A stretch of 64,000 bases of DNA from Microbacterium trichothecenolyticum (GCF_000956465.1 NZ_JYJA01000036.1:124001-188000), one strand, 5' to 3'; shown: positions 1 through 8,432, counted from the first letter of the stretch. Made by a program: numbers and translations. The notes: generated by a model from the letters alone, not told the origin.

Positions 1-261
1 GTCGATGCCGTAGAACTTCGCGAGCCCCGCCACGGGTCCACCCGAGACGTTCATGAAGGTGTTGGGCTTGGCGAGGATGAGCTTGGGTCCGCCGGGGCGC
101 AGCCACGTCTCGACGACGCGGGCGTTCGCCTTGTGAGCTTTGAACGATTCGCTGCGCCGGCCGGCGAGCTCGTCGACGACCAGCTGCCCCACGTTGTGCC
201 GCGTGAGCTCGTAGCGGGGGCCGGGGTTGCCGAGCCCCACGATCAGCCACGTGTCTGCCAT
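1..261 (-). CDS. pth: Peptidyl-tRNA hydrolase (N-terminal part, truncated by window edge)
   Basis: Peptidyl-tRNA hydrolase cleaves the ester bond of peptidyl-tRNAs dropped by stalled ribosomes and so recycles tRNA in the cytoplasm. Only the first 87 codons are inside the window; the gene runs off its left edge. The translation starts [18 protein letters not shown], with the family signature GLGNPG and the catalytic-His segment TRHNVG, followed by the conserved KPNTFMN block. The start at 261 places the protein directly on its first beta strand. The gene lies downstream of rplY on the same strand, a common bacterial order, with a strong terminator between them. The identification is secure; nothing can be said about the C-terminus. 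Confidence 0.95.
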   Translation of the reverse strand, partial: MADTWLIVGLGNPGPRYELTRHNVGQLVVDELAGRRSESFKAHKANARVVETWLRPGGPKLILAKPNTFMNVSGGPVAGLAKFYGID

Positions 262-320
262 GTCATCCATCCTGCCCGAGCCCGCGCCGCGTCGTCGGCG
301 CGGACCCCTCGGCAAAAGCA

Positions 321-354
321 GCGAGGGGGTGCGGCACCCGCCGCACCCCCTCGC
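321..354 (-). terminator. Intrinsic terminator after rplY
   Basis: A perfect 14-bp stem (321-334 with 341-354) closes a 6-nt loop. On the minus strand it is followed by a short T-rich stretch (TGCTTTTGCC). It lies 30 nt past the rplY stop and before pth, so it should end or attenuate the rplY transcript. Confidence 0.8.
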
Positions 355-383
355 CGGAAACGATCCGATCGCTCGGCGTCCGA

Positions 384-1028
384 TTACTCGGCGGCGGCCT
401 CCGCGGCCCCCTCCGACGCCTCCGACTGCTCGGCGGCGAGCTCGGCGTCGGCCTCGGCGATCTCCTCCTCGGCCGCGAGCGCAGCCGCGGGGACCGAGAT
501 GGCGACGATGAGCAGCTCGGCGTCGGCGATGAGGACCGAGCCCTTCGGCAGCTTCAGGTCGGCCGCGGTGATGTGCGTGCCGTCCTCGAGGCCTTCGACG
601 TCGACCTCGATGTGCTCGGGGATGTGCGTCGCCTCGGCCTGCACGGTGACGGTCGTGTTGTCGAGGTTCGCGATGGTGCCGGGGGCGGACTCGCCCACGA
701 CCACGATCGGCACCTCGATCTCGACCTTCTCGCCCTTCTTCACGACGAGGAGGTCGATGTGCTCGATGATCTGGTGCACGGGGTCCTTCTGGACGTCCTT
801 GACCAGCGTGAGCTGCGACTTGCCGTCGAGGTCGAGCTCGAGCACCGCGTTCGCGCGGCGGATGAGCAGCGAGACCTGGTGGCCCGGAAGAGCGACGTGA
901 ACGGGGTCGCTGCCGTGACCGTAGATGACGGCAGGGATCTTGCCGGCGGCGCGGAGGCGGCGGGCGAAGCCCTTGCCGAAGCTCTCGCGGAACTCGGCGT
1001 GGACCTTGGTGTCGGGCTCGTTCGACAT
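384..1028 (-). CDS. rplY: 50S ribosomal protein L25 / general stress protein Ctc
   Basis: Bacterial L25, the long Ctc/TL5 form that binds 5S rRNA in the large subunit. The 214-residue product has the L25 N-terminal domain (about residues 1-95, with [17 protein letters not shown] near the start) and a C-terminal beta domain (about 100-190). It ends in an acidic, alanine-rich tail (E/A repeats, last 40 residues) that is typical of actinobacterial L25. The ATG at 1028 is preceded by a good Shine-Dalgarno sequence, AAGGAG. A 281-nt gap separates this start from the next small gene upstream. A possible -10 element (TAGACT at 1249-1254, minus strand) would give a leader of about 215 nt, but I see no defined RNA element in it. 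Confidence 0.95.
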   Translation of the reverse strand: MSNEPDTKVHAEFRESFGKGFARRLRAAGKIPAVIYGHGSDPVHVALPGHQVSLLIRRANAVLELDLDGKSQLTLVKDVQKDPVHQIIEHIDLLVVKKGEKVEIEVPIVVVGESAPGTIANLDNTTVTVQAEATHIPEHIEVDVEGLEDGTHITAADLKLPKGSVLIADAELLIVAISVPAAALAAEEEIAEADAELAAEQSEASEGAAEAAAE

Positions 1029-1309
1029 GGGATTCTCCTTGGCGGGCGCGGTGCCCTGTTCTGAGTCGGCACGTGGCCGTTCCGAATCGGCCTGCGCGGT
1101 GGCGGGCCCGGGTATTGGGGATGTCTTCGACTCGAACGCACGCGCGTGAGGAAAGCCCGGGGGCCGGCATCACCGCGTCGATCACGGATGCCGCAGCCCG
1201 CCGCGATCGACAGGCGCGAGGCATCCCTCGCCGAAGTTCGGACATGAGTCTACCAGCGCCCCCGCTACGATGAGGAACGCACCTGCTTCCCGCTCACACG
1301 GAGGACCCC

Positions 1310-1432
1310 ATGGACTACGGCTTCGCAAGCCACGCTCTTCTCTGGCTCATCGGCGCCATGGCCGCCGTGGGCGCTCTCGGCACGGTGCTCGCGTTCTGGA
1401 GCCTCGGCCGCCAGGGCTACCGCAAGGACTGA
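1310..1432 (+). CDS. Small single-span membrane protein (40 aa, unknown function)
   Basis: A short open frame encodes 40 residues, starting MDYGFASHALLWLIGAM and ending in a basic tail (GRQGYRKD). One hydrophobic helix covers about residues 8-30, so the product is probably a single-pass membrane peptide with a cytoplasmic basic C-terminus. An SD-like GGAGGA lies at 1300-1305, 4 nt before the ATG, and a possible -10 (TACGAT) at 1266-1271. The 3' end overlaps the convergent GntR gene by 16 bp. I do not recognise a family. Start, SD and a clean transmembrane segment make it a credible gene, but short proteins are easily over-called. Confidence 0.6.
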   Translation: MDYGFASHALLWLIGAMAAVGALGTVLAFWSLGRQGYRKD

Positions 1433-2193
1433 CCTCGCCGCCCGGGTCCTGAGCGCTCGCGCTCCTCGGGCACTCCGGCGAGCTCGCCCGCGACGGCTTC
1501 GTCCATCGCGGCATCGGATTCGCTGACGATCCGCGACATCGCCTCGAATGCCGCATCCGCCTCGCCGCTCGCGACCGCGAACGCGACGTCGCGATGCCAG
1601 CGCACCGCATCGGGGTTCGCCTCGTGCGGCATCAGCGCGTGACGCGTTCGGCCTTCGAGAACCGCCTGCACCACTCCCCCGAGCACCCCGAGCATCGGGT
1701 TTCCGGATGCGCTGAGCAGCGTGCGGTGGAACTGCACGTCGGCGTCGAGGTACTCGGCCTCCGCGGCCTGCTGGTCATGACGCGCCATGGCCAGCGCCGC
1801 CGCCACGAGTTCCTGGCGCTGCGCATCGGTCGCGTTGGCGGCCGCAAGCCGCGCCGCGACTGGTTCGACCGCGCCGCGGAGTTCGCCCAGTTCGCGCAGC
1901 TGACGCGCGCGCCCGGGCCCGTCGAGACGCCACGAGATGATCTCGGGGGCGTAGACGTTCCACTGCTCCACCGGCAGCACCTCGATGCCCGCCTTGCGAC
2001 GCACCTGGACGAGACCGAGGGATTCGAGGACCCTGACCGCCTCGCGCGCCGCCGATCGGGAGGCGCCCGAGGACTCCGCCAGCTCAGTGGTCAGCAGGCG
2101 CGATCCGGCGGGATGCTCGCCGTGCACGATCGCGGCGCCGAGCCGCTCGACGAGGGCGTCGTGAACGGGACTGCCGTGAGGTGTGTCGGCCAT
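1417..2193 (-). CDS. GntR/FadR-family transcriptional regulator (putative gluconate repressor)
   Basis: DNA-binding regulator with an N-terminal GntR winged helix (about residues 10-75, with SRSAAREAVRVLESLGLV as the recognition region) and an all-helical FCD effector domain (about 90-230). The start at 2193 (MADTPHGSP) was chosen because it follows CACAAT-N6, matching the leaderless starts seen elsewhere here; upstream in-frame ATGs would add about 18 residues outside the domain. It is divergent from the gluconate permease-kinase pair, and a palindrome between them (2252-2264) looks like its operator. Such regulators normally release DNA on binding gluconate or 6-phosphogluconate. That ligand is inferred from context, not seen in the sequence. 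Confidence 0.88.
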   Translation of the reverse strand: MADTPHGSPVHDALVERLGAAIVHGEHPAGSRLLTTELAESSGASRSAAREAVRVLESLGLVQVRRKAGIEVLPVEQWNVYAPEIISWRLDGPGRARQLRELGELRGAVEPVAARLAAANATDAQRQELVAAALAMARHDQQAAEAEYLDADVQFHRTLLSASGNPMLGVLGGVVQAVLEGRTRHALMPHEANPDAVRWHRDVAFAVASGEADAAFEAMSRIVSESDAAMDEAVAGELAGVPEERERSGPGRRGQSLR

Positions 2194-2251
2194 GGTCCGA
2201 TTGTGCCGCACCACGCTCGTTTCGTCCGACATTCGAGCGTCGTGCACTTTT

Positions 2252-2264
2252 TATGTCGTACATA
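2252..2264. promoter_or_regulatory. Candidate GntR/FadR operator upstream of the gluconate genes
   Basis: TATGTCGTACATA is an inverted repeat (TATGT / ACATA around CGT) with the GT-N3-AC core typical of FadR-subfamily operators. It abuts a TTGACA hexamer at 2265-2270 that could be the -35 of the permease promoter, so bound repressor would block polymerase. Regulator assignment is inferred from the divergent gene. Confidence 0.6.
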
Positions 2265-2342
2265 TTGACAGCCACGGACGATCACGTCAGACTAAACAGC
2301 AGCCCGGGTCAAAGACCGACCCCGTTTCGATCAAGGACGCTC

Positions 2343-3743
2343 ATGGATCTCTCCGGACTTCTCTCCCTCACCGCCGCCGCGGCCGAAGTGACGCCCGTCG
2401 GCCCGCCGTGGCAGCTGCTCACCGCCGCCGTGATCGGCATCGCGATCATCGTTGTGCTGATCACGTGGCTGAAGGTGCACCCCTTCCTCGCCCTGATGAT
2501 GGGCGCCATCGCCACGGGAATCATCGCCGGATTCGAACCAGGCAAGACGATCGCCAGCTTCACGACGGGCTTCGGCGCGACGATGGGCGGCGTCGGCATC
2601 CTGATCGCCCTGGGCGCCATCTACGGCAAGCTCCTGGCCGACTCCGGCGGCGCCGACCGCATCGTCGACACCCTCGTCGCCCGCGCCACGCCCCGCAGCC
2701 TCCCCTGGATCATGGGCTTCATCGGTGCCATCATCGGCCTGCCGATGTTCTTCGAGGTCGGCCTCGTCCTTCTCGTGCCGGTCATCATCCTGGTCGCGCG
2801 TCGTTCGGGCCTGCCGCTGATGAAGATCGCGATCCCGGCGCTCGCGGGCCTGTCCGCGATGCACGGCCTCGTGCCGCCGCATCCCGGCCCGCTCGCCGCC
2901 ATCGACATCCTCGGCGCCAACCTCGGCCTCACCCTCGCCCTCGGCGTGCTGATCGCCATCCCCGCGGTGATCGTGGCAGGCCCCTTGTTCTCGGGCCTCG
3001 CCGCGCGGTGGGTACGCGTCCCCGTGCCCGATCTGTTCGTCACCGCGGAGGACGAGGGCGAGCAGCAGACGCGGCGCCCCTCGTTCGCCGCCACGCTCGC
3101 CAGCATCCTCCTTCCCGTCGTGCTCATGCTCGCCCGCGCGATCGCGGACATCGTCGCGCCGGGCTCGACCGCCCCCGCCAAGGCCGTCATCGACTTCCTC
3201 GGCACGCCCGCCGTCGCGCTCCTCATCGCCGTCATCGTCGGCTTCTTCGTGCTCGGCGGCGGAGCCGGATTCGGCCGCGCCGAGATCGCGAAGTCGGTGG
3301 GCTCGTCGCTCGGCCCGATCGCCGGCATCCTGCTCATCGTCGGCGCCGGCGGCGGTTTCAAGCAGGTGCTCGTCGACACCGGCATCGGCGACGTCATCGC
3401 GAACCTCATCGCCGAGTCGGGTCTCTCGATCCTCTTCCTCGCGTGGCTCGTGGCAGCCGTCATCCGCGTCGCCACCGGATCCGCCACAGTCGCCACGATC
3501 ACCGCGGCCGGCATCCTCCAGCCGCTCACCGTGGGCCTCGACCCGGCGATGTCGGCACTGCTGGTGCTCGCGATCGGCTCGGGATCGGTCTTCCTCTCGC
3601 ACGTCAACGACGCAGGCTTCTGGCTCATCAAGGAGTACTTCGGTCTCAGCATCACGCAGACGCTCAAGAGCTGGACGGTTCTCGAGTGCCTCATCTCGGT
3701 CGTCGGACTTGTCGGCGTCCTCGCCGTCAGCGTGTTCGTATGA
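2343..3743 (+). CDS. gntP: Gluconate:H+ symporter (GntP family)
   Basis: Inner-membrane gluconate permease of the GntP family (about 450 residues). The 466-residue product has 12 or more hydrophobic segments and family blocks such as GLPMFFEVGLVLLVPV, HGLVPPHPGPLAA and, near the C-terminus, GSGSVFLSHVNDAGFW. The ATG at 2343 is supported by AAGGA 5-9 nt upstream; longer in-frame extensions run into the operator region and lack hydrophobic sequence. It is the first gene of a two-gene unit with gluconokinase and is divergent from its presumed regulator. Imported gluconate would be phosphorylated by the next gene and oxidised by the 6-phosphogluconate dehydrogenase at 4456. Confidence 0.95.
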   Translation: MDLSGLLSLTAAAAEVTPVGPPWQLLTAAVIGIAIIVVLITWLKVHPFLALMMGAIATGIIAGFEPGKTIASFTTGFGATMGGVGILIALGAIYGKLLADSGGADRIVDTLVARATPRSLPWIMGFIGAIIGLPMFFEVGLVLLVPVIILVARRSGLPLMKIAIPALAGLSAMHGLVPPHPGPLAAIDILGANLGLTLALGVLIAIPAVIVAGPLFSGLAARWVRVPVPDLFVTAEDEGEQQTRRPSFAATLASILLPVVLMLARAIADIVAPGSTAPAKAVIDFLGTPAVALLIAVIVGFFVLGGGAGFGRAEIAKSVGSSLGPIAGILLIVGAGGGFKQVLVDTGIGDVIANLIAESGLSILFLAWLVAAVIRVATGSATVATITAAGILQPLTVGLDPAMSALLVLAIGSGSVFLSHVNDAGFWLIKEYFGLSITQTLKSWTVLECLISVVGLVGVLAVSVFV

Positions 3744-3763
3744 GCGCCGAAGGGAGAACCCGG

Positions 3764-4276
3764 ATGCTGTCGACCCCGCCGATCCTCGTCCTGATGGGCC
3801 CGTCGGGCACCGGCAAGTCGACCGTGGGCGCCATGCTGTCCGGCAGGCTGGGGTGGGCGTTCCAGGAGGGCGACGACCTGCATCCGGCCGCGAACGTCGA
3901 GAAGATGCGGCGCGGTCACGCGCTGACGGACGCGGACCGGATCCCGTGGCTCGAGCTCGTCGCAGCGTGGATCGACGAGCGCCGCGCGGCGGGCGAGCCC
4001 GGGATCGTCACCTGCTCGGCGCTCAAGCGCAGCTATCGCGACATCCTGCGCCGTGACAACGTCACGTTCGTGAACTTCACCGGAGACGTGGCGGTCGTGC
4101 GCGACCGCATGATGCGGCGACAGGGGCACTTCATGCCGCCGGCGCTGCTGGACTCCCAGTTCGCGACGCTCGAGGCGCCTGGGCCCGACGAGCAGGCGAT
4201 GGACGTCGACATCGCGTTGCCGCCCGAGGACCAGGCAGCGCTCGTCGCGTCGGCGCTGCGGCTCGAAGGTTCATGA
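3764..4276 (+). CDS. gntK: Gluconokinase (GntK family)
   Basis: ATP-dependent kinase converting D-gluconate to 6-phosphogluconate. The 170-residue product has the P-loop GPSGTGKST near residue 12, the substrate segment EGDDLHPAANVEKM, and the family motifs CSALKRSYRD and RQGHFMPPALLDSQ. Two starts are possible. An ATG at 3740 overlaps the permease stop (ATGA). The ATG at 3764 has a good SD (AAGGGAG, 7 nt upstream) and gives the usual family length, so I chose 3764. It is co-transcribed with the permease. A bulged hairpin at 4355-4384 probably ends the unit. Confidence 0.93.
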   Translation: MLSTPPILVLMGPSGTGKSTVGAMLSGRLGWAFQEGDDLHPAANVEKMRRGHALTDADRIPWLELVAAWIDERRAAGEPGIVTCSALKRSYRDILRRDNVTFVNFTGDVAVVRDRMMRRQGHFMPPALLDSQFATLEAPGPDEQAMDVDIALPPEDQAALVASALRLEGS

Positions 4277-4354
4277 CGCTCCGGCGGAGACCGACGACGC
4301 TCCCGGGCTAGGCTCGTCACGTCAGCCGCGAGCCGCCCCGCCCCGAACCCCCAC

Positions 4355-4384
4355 GCTCACAACCGGCCGCCTCGCGGCGTGAGC
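4355..4384 (+). terminator. Possible terminator after gluconokinase
   Basis: GCTCAC (4355-4360) pairs with GTGAGC (4379-4384), and GCCGC (4366-4370) with GCGGC (4374-4378) around a CTC loop. A 5-nt bulge (AACCG) lies on the 5' side. There is no T-tract, so the strength is uncertain. Confidence 0.45.
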
Positions 4385-4395
4385 AGCCGGCCATG

Positions 4396-4408
4396 TCGTG
4401 TAACACGA
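4396..4408. promoter_or_regulatory. Inverted repeat upstream of gnd
   Basis: TCGTGTAACACGA has perfect half-sites TCGTGT / ACACGA around a central A. It sits 48 bp before the gnd start and overlaps the likely -35 region of a promoter whose -10 may be TAGGCT (4422-4427). It differs in spacing from the operator at 2252, so the regulator is unknown. Confidence 0.45.
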
Positions 4409-4455
4409 ACAGGTCAGACTTTAGGCTGAATAGCAACGAAGACAGGAGCTCGAGA

Positions 4456-5904
4456 GTGTCCGAGAATGCAGCGAACATCGGTGTGGTGGGTCTTGCGGTG
4501 ATGGGGTCGAACCTCGCCCGCAACCTCGCCAGCCGCGAGGGCAACACGGTCGCGGTCTACAACCGCAGCCGGTCGAAGACCGACGAGCTGACCGCGGCGC
4601 ACCCCGAGGCCGAGTTCGTCCCCGCCTTCTCGTACGAGGAGTTCGCCGCGTCGCTGCAGAAGCCGCGCGCCGCGATCATCATGGTCAAGGCCGGCCGCCC
4701 CACCGACGCGGTCATCGACTCTCTGGTCGAGGTGTTCGAGCCCGGCGACATCATCGTCGACGGCGGCAACGCCCTGTTCACCGACACCATCCGCCGCGAG
4801 AAGGCGGTCCGCGAGACCGGCATCAACTTCGTCGGCGCCGGCATCTCCGGCGGCGAGGAGGGCGCGCTCAACGGTCCGTCGATCATGCCCGGCGGCTCGG
4901 ACGAGTCGTGGGTCACCCTCGGCCCGATCCTGAAGTCCATCGCCGCGGTCGCCGAGGGCGAGCCGTGCGTCACGCACGTCGGCCACGACGGCGCCGGCCA
5001 TTTCGTGAAGATGGTCCACAACGGCATCGAGTACGCCGACATGCAGCTCATCGCCGAGGCGTACGACCTGATCCGCCGCGGCACCGGCAAGAGCCCCGCC
5101 GAGATCGCGGACGTCTTCGCCGAGTGGAACCAGGGCGAGCTCGAGTCCTACCTCATCGAGATCACCGCCGAGGTGCTCCGCCAGACAGACGCCGCCACCG
5201 GCCAGCCGCTGGTGGACGTCATCCTCGACCAGGCCGGCGCGAAGGGCACCGGCGCCTGGACCGTGCAGACCGCGCTGTCGCTGGGCGTCCCCGTCTCGGG
5301 CATCGCCGAGGCCACCTTCGCCCGCTCGCTCTCCTCCCACCCGGAGCAGCGCGAGGTCTCCCGCGACCTGCCCGGCCCCGAGGAGGGCCTGAAGGTCGAC
5401 GACGCCGACGCGTTCATCGAGGACGTGCGCCTCGCCCTGTACGCGTCGAAGATCGTGGCCTACTCGCAGGGCTTCGACGAGATCCGCGCCGGCGCCGCCG
5501 AATACGACTGGACCATCGACCTGGGCGCCGTGTCGAAGATCTGGCGCGCCGGCTGCATCATCCGCGCCCAGTTCCTCAACCGCATCGCCGACGCCTACGC
5601 CGCCGAGCCCGAGCTGCCCGTGCTGCTCACCGCGCCGTACTTCGTCGAGGCGCTCGGCCGCGCGCAGGGCGCGTGGCGGCGGATCGTATCGGCCGCCGCA
5701 GGCGCCGGCATCCCGGCCCCCGCGTTCTCGTCGTCGCTGTCGTACTACGACGGCCTGCGCGCCGAGCGCCTGCCCGCCGCTCTCATCCAGGGTCAGCGCG
5801 ACTTCTTCGGCGCCCACACCTACAAGCGCATCGACAAGGACGGCACCTTCCACACCCTGTGGTCGGGCGACCGCACCGAGATCGAAGCCGAAGACACCCA
5901 CTGA
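4456..5904 (+). CDS. gnd: NADP+-dependent, decarboxylating 6-phosphogluconate dehydrogenase
   Basis: Oxidises 6-phosphogluconate to ribulose 5-phosphate plus CO2 in the pentose phosphate pathway. The 482-residue product is the long-form enzyme. It has an N-terminal Rossmann motif (GVVGLAVMGSNLARN), the substrate loop VDGGNALFTDT, the signature GAGISGGEEGALNGPSIMPGG, and the catalytic Lys region HFVKMVHNGIEYADMQ. The GTG at 4456 was chosen because AGGAG lies 7 nt upstream and the protein then begins just before the Rossmann fold. Placed beside the gluconate permease and kinase, it completes a gluconate-to-pentose route. A 16-bp perfect hairpin follows the gene. Confidence 0.97.
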   Translation: MSENAANIGVVGLAVMGSNLARNLASREGNTVAVYNRSRSKTDELTAAHPEAEFVPAFSYEEFAASLQKPRAAIIMVKAGRPTDAVIDSLVEVFEPGDIIVDGGNALFTDTIRREKAVRETGINFVGAGISGGEEGALNGPSIMPGGSDESWVTLGPILKSIAAVAEGEPCVTHVGHDGAGHFVKMVHNGIEYADMQLIAEAYDLIRRGTGKSPAEIADVFAEWNQGELESYLIEITAEVLRQTDAATGQPLVDVILDQAGAKGTGAWTVQTALSLGVPVSGIAEATFARSLSSHPEQREVSRDLPGPEEGLKVDDADAFIEDVRLALYASKIVAYSQGFDEIRAGAAEYDWTIDLGAVSKIWRAGCIIRAQFLNRIADAYAAEPELPVLLTAPYFVEALGRAQGAWRRIVSAAAGAGIPAPAFSSSLSYYDGLRAERLPAALIQGQRDFFGAHTYKRIDKDGTFHTLWSGDRTEIEAEDTH

Positions 5905-5924
5905 CTGACGCCTCGAGCGCGCGT

Positions 5925-5960
5925 CCGAGGGCGGATCCCCTGCAGGGGATCCGCCCTCGG
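5925..5960. terminator. Bidirectional terminator between gnd and the flavin oxidoreductase
   Basis: A perfect 16-bp stem (5925-5940 with 5945-5960) closes a TGCA loop; because TGCA is itself palindromic, all 36 bp form one palindrome. It lies between two convergent genes (stops at 5904 and 6000) and should stop transcripts from both sides, although neither side has a T-run. Confidence 0.8.
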
Positions 5961-5999
5961 CGTCTCAGCCCGCGACGGTTCGCTGGGCGCACTAACCGG

Positions 6000-7343
6000 T
6001 CAGCCGGCGTGACCGTTCGGGCCGGGCTTGACGTTGTGGTTGCGGCAGAACACGTTGCCCGGGTCCCATTCGCGCTTGACCGCGGCGAGTCGGGCCATGG
6101 TCGCCGGCGGGTACATCCGCTCGGCGAACGCGGCGTCGGTCGAGACGGTGAAGTTGCCGTACACGCCCGAGCCTTTCGCCTCGATCGCATCCCACTCCGC
6201 GATGACCTGCGCGCGGGTCGCGTCGTCGAGCATGCCCGGCACGTCGAAGGCGCCGGCCATCGCGAACCACGTCGCGTCGCGGGCGGGGAACGCCGAGTCG
6301 TCCTGCGCCACGTCGCCGTACGCACCGCCCAGCGAGCGGAGGAACGCGACGGACGCCGGGTGCTGCTCGCGGAAGGACACGAGCCTCTCGATCGCCTCGT
6401 CGTCGAGCACCGGCACCAGGGTGTTGCCGCCGACGAAGCCGGGCATCGGCTGCTCGGGGTCGAACTCGGGGGCCTCGAGCAGCACGTCGGGATACTCCTG
6501 CACCCCGAACTCGCGCTCGGTCACTCCGGGCGCCCCCGCCAAGGGCGCGAGCGCGCGACGCGCCGCCTCTTCGTCGGTACCGATCCACACCGCGGTGATC
6601 GAGGCGCCCGCGGGTGCGCTCGGGTCCATCGCGGGCACATCCATGTAGGTGACGGTGAGGCCGCGCGGGGCATCGGCCATCAGGTCGCGCAGCACGCGGA
6701 TGATCGGGCGGGCATCGCCCTCGATGCCGTAGACCGCGTGCACCACCCCGTCGAGAGGGTGCGCCTCGAAGTCGAACCGGGTGACGACACCGAAGTTGCC
6801 CCCACCGCCGCGGAGTGCCCACAGCAGCTCGGGGTGGGAGGAGTCCGTCGCCTCGACCACGTCGCCGCGCGCGGTGACCAGCTGCGCGCCCACGAGCTGG
6901 TCGGACGCCAGGCCCCAGGCGCGCACCATCCAGCCGATGCCGCCTCCGAGGGTGAGGCCGCCGACCCCGACCGATGCGGTGTCGCCCGAACTGATGCCCA
7001 GCCCGCGCTCGGCGAGCGCGTGTGCGACGGAGCCCCACTGCGCTCCCCCGCCGACGCGGACGCGGGTGCCCTCGACCTCGATGTCGTCGAGCGCGGAGAT
7101 GTCGAGGGTGAGGCCACCCGGCACCCCGCCCCAGGCGCTGTGACCGCCGCCGCGGATCATGATGTCGAGCCGCTCTGCTGTGGCGTAGCGGAGCGCGCCG
7201 CGCACGTCGTCGACGGTGGCGGCGCGGATGACGGCGGCGGGTGAGCCGATGCCGGAGTGGAAGCGGCGGGCGGATTCCCATTCGGAATCGCCCGGACGGA
7301 TGACGGTGCCGACGGAGCCGGCGCTGAGGTCGTCGTTGCTCAT
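6000..7343 (-). CDS. FAD-binding oxidoreductase, berberine-bridge/6-hydroxynicotine oxidase type
   Basis: Flavoprotein oxidase of the FAD_binding_4 plus BBE type, 447 residues. The N-terminal FAD domain shows IMIRGGGHSAWG, whose His is the usual covalent FAD attachment site. It is followed by GVGGLTLGGGIGWMVRAWGL. The C-terminus ends in the BBE motif KREWDPGNVFCRNHNVKP. The second (Cys) flavin link of plant BBEs is absent in the GGLTLGGG segment, so flavin attachment should be single. The start at 7343 was preferred to an ATG at 7373 because TAGCCT-N7-ATG gives a typical leaderless promoter. It is divergent from an epimerase. The substrate is unknown; sugars, alkaloids and polyketides are all used by this family. 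Confidence 0.88.
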   Translation of the reverse strand: MSNDDLSAGSVGTVIRPGDSEWESARRFHSGIGSPAAVIRAATVDDVRGALRYATAERLDIMIRGGGHSAWGGVPGGLTLDISALDDIEVEGTRVRVGGGAQWGSVAHALAERGLGISSGDTASVGVGGLTLGGGIGWMVRAWGLASDQLVGAQLVTARGDVVEATDSSHPELLWALRGGGGNFGVVTRFDFEAHPLDGVVHAVYGIEGDARPIIRVLRDLMADAPRGLTVTYMDVPAMDPSAPAGASITAVWIGTDEEAARRALAPLAGAPGVTEREFGVQEYPDVLLEAPEFDPEQPMPGFVGGNTLVPVLDDEAIERLVSFREQHPASVAFLRSLGGAYGDVAQDDSAFPARDATWFAMAGAFDVPGMLDDATRAQVIAEWDAIEAKGSGVYGNFTVSTDAAFAERMYPPATMARLAAVKREWDPGNVFCRNHNVKPGPNGHAG

Positions 7344-7350
7344 GACGGCC

Positions 7351-7356
7351 AGGCTA
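7351..7356 (-). promoter_or_regulatory. -10 element of the flavin oxidoreductase (leaderless)
   Basis: TAGCCT on the minus strand, 7 nt before the ATG at 7343. Transcription would begin at or next to the start codon. Confidence 0.6.
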
Positions 7357-7429
7357 GGGGTCGGCGCCGACATCGACCAGTGTTCAGCCGGCTGAGTCCC
7401 CGGGGCCGTGGCGCGTGGTCGGACCGGCG

Positions 7430-7435
7430 TAGGCT
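7430..7435 (+). promoter_or_regulatory. -10 element of the epimerase gene (leaderless)
   Basis: TAGGCT lies 7 nt before the GTG at 7443, and no clear SD is present. It decides the start of that gene. Confidence 0.6.
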
Positions 7436-7442
7436 CGCGAGG

Positions 7443-8432
7443 GTGACGAGCATCCTCTACATCGGCGGCACCGGAACCATCAGCGCGGCGTGCGTCCGCC
7501 GCTCCGTCACCCTCGGGCACGACGTCGCGGTCCTGAACCGCGGCGGAGCCCGGCGGCCCCTCCCGCCGGAGGTCGAACTCATCGGGGCCGACATCCGCGA
7601 CGCCGCGGCCGTCCGCGCCGCGATCGGCGATCGGCGATTCGACGTGGTCGCCGAGTTCCTGGCGTTCTCGCCCGAGCACATCGCGACCGACCTCGACCTG
7701 TTCGAGGGGCGCACCGGGCAGTACGTGTTCATCAGCTCGGCCTCCGCGTACGAGAAGCCGCCGCGCCGGCTTCCGGTGACCGAGTCGACGCCCCTGCGCA
7801 ACCCGTACTGGCAGTACTCGCGCGACAAGATCGCGTGCGAGGACGTGCTGGTCGCCGCCCACCGCGAGCGCGGCCTGCCCGTCACGATCATCCGTCCGTC
7901 CCACACCTACGACGAGCGGCTGCTGCCGACCCTCGGCCATTGGACCGACATCGCCCGTATGCGCGAGGGGCGCCCGGTCATCGTGCACGGCGACGGCACG
8001 AGCCTGTGGACCATCACGCACAGCGACGACTTCGCGGTCGCGTTCACGGGCCTGCTCGGCAACCCCGCCGCGATCGGCGAGGCGTTCACGATCACCGGCA
8101 CGCACGCGCCCAGCTGGAACCAGATCTACGGGTGGCTGGCCGATGCGGCGGGCGTGGCGTCCCCCGACCTCGTGCATGTCGCCTCCGACACGATCGCCGC
8201 GTTCGAGCCCGAACTCGGGCCCACGCTCATCGGCGACAAGGCGCATTCGATGGTCTTCGACGTGTCGAAGGTGCAGCAGCTCGTCCCCGAGTTCCGCACC
8301 ACGATCACCTTCGACGAGGGTGCGCGGCGCATCCTCGCCTACTACGACGCGACCCCCGACGCGCAGCAGATCGACGAAGGCCGCGATGCGCTCTTCGATC
8401 GCATCGCGGCCTTCGTCCGCTCGGCCGGCTGA
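7443..8432 (+). CDS. NAD-dependent epimerase/dehydratase family protein (extended SDR)
   Basis: Extended short-chain dehydrogenase/reductase of 329 residues. The N-terminal Rossmann motif is GGTGTISAACVR. FISSASAY supplies the conserved Ser region, and YSRDK matches the YxxxK catalytic pair. The middle has RPSHTYDERLLPT, typical of sugar-nucleotide or isoflavone-type epimerases. GTG at 7443 was chosen because it follows a -10 hexamer by 7 nt and begins at the first beta strand; an upstream extension would be an Arg-rich sequence without homology features. The reaction is not predictable from sequence alone. The convergent neighbour stops 19 bp away. Confidence 0.85.
   Translation: MTSILYIGGTGTISAACVRRSVTLGHDVAVLNRGGARRPLPPEVELIGADIRDAAAVRAAIGDRRFDVVAEFLAFSPEHIATDLDLFEGRTGQYVFISSASAYEKPPRRLPVTESTPLRNPYWQYSRDKIACEDVLVAAHRERGLPVTIIRPSHTYDERLLPTLGHWTDIARMREGRPVIVHGDGTSLWTITHSDDFAVAFTGLLGNPAAIGEAFTITGTHAPSWNQIYGWLADAAGVASPDLVHVASDTIAAFEPELGPTLIGDKAHSMVFDVSKVQQLVPEFRTTITFDEGARRILAYYDATPDAQQIDEGRDALFDRIAAFVRSAG

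Noticed and set aside
1029..1309. Possible structured leader or small RNA upstream of rplY
   Set aside because: I found no convincing hairpin-plus-T-run or known riboswitch pattern; the length alone is not evidence.
2331..3602. Long minus-strand open frame (423 aa) opposite the gluconate permease
   Set aside because: Composition is almost only Asp, Glu, Arg, Gly and His with no motif; it is a by-product of GC-rich codon use in the real gene.
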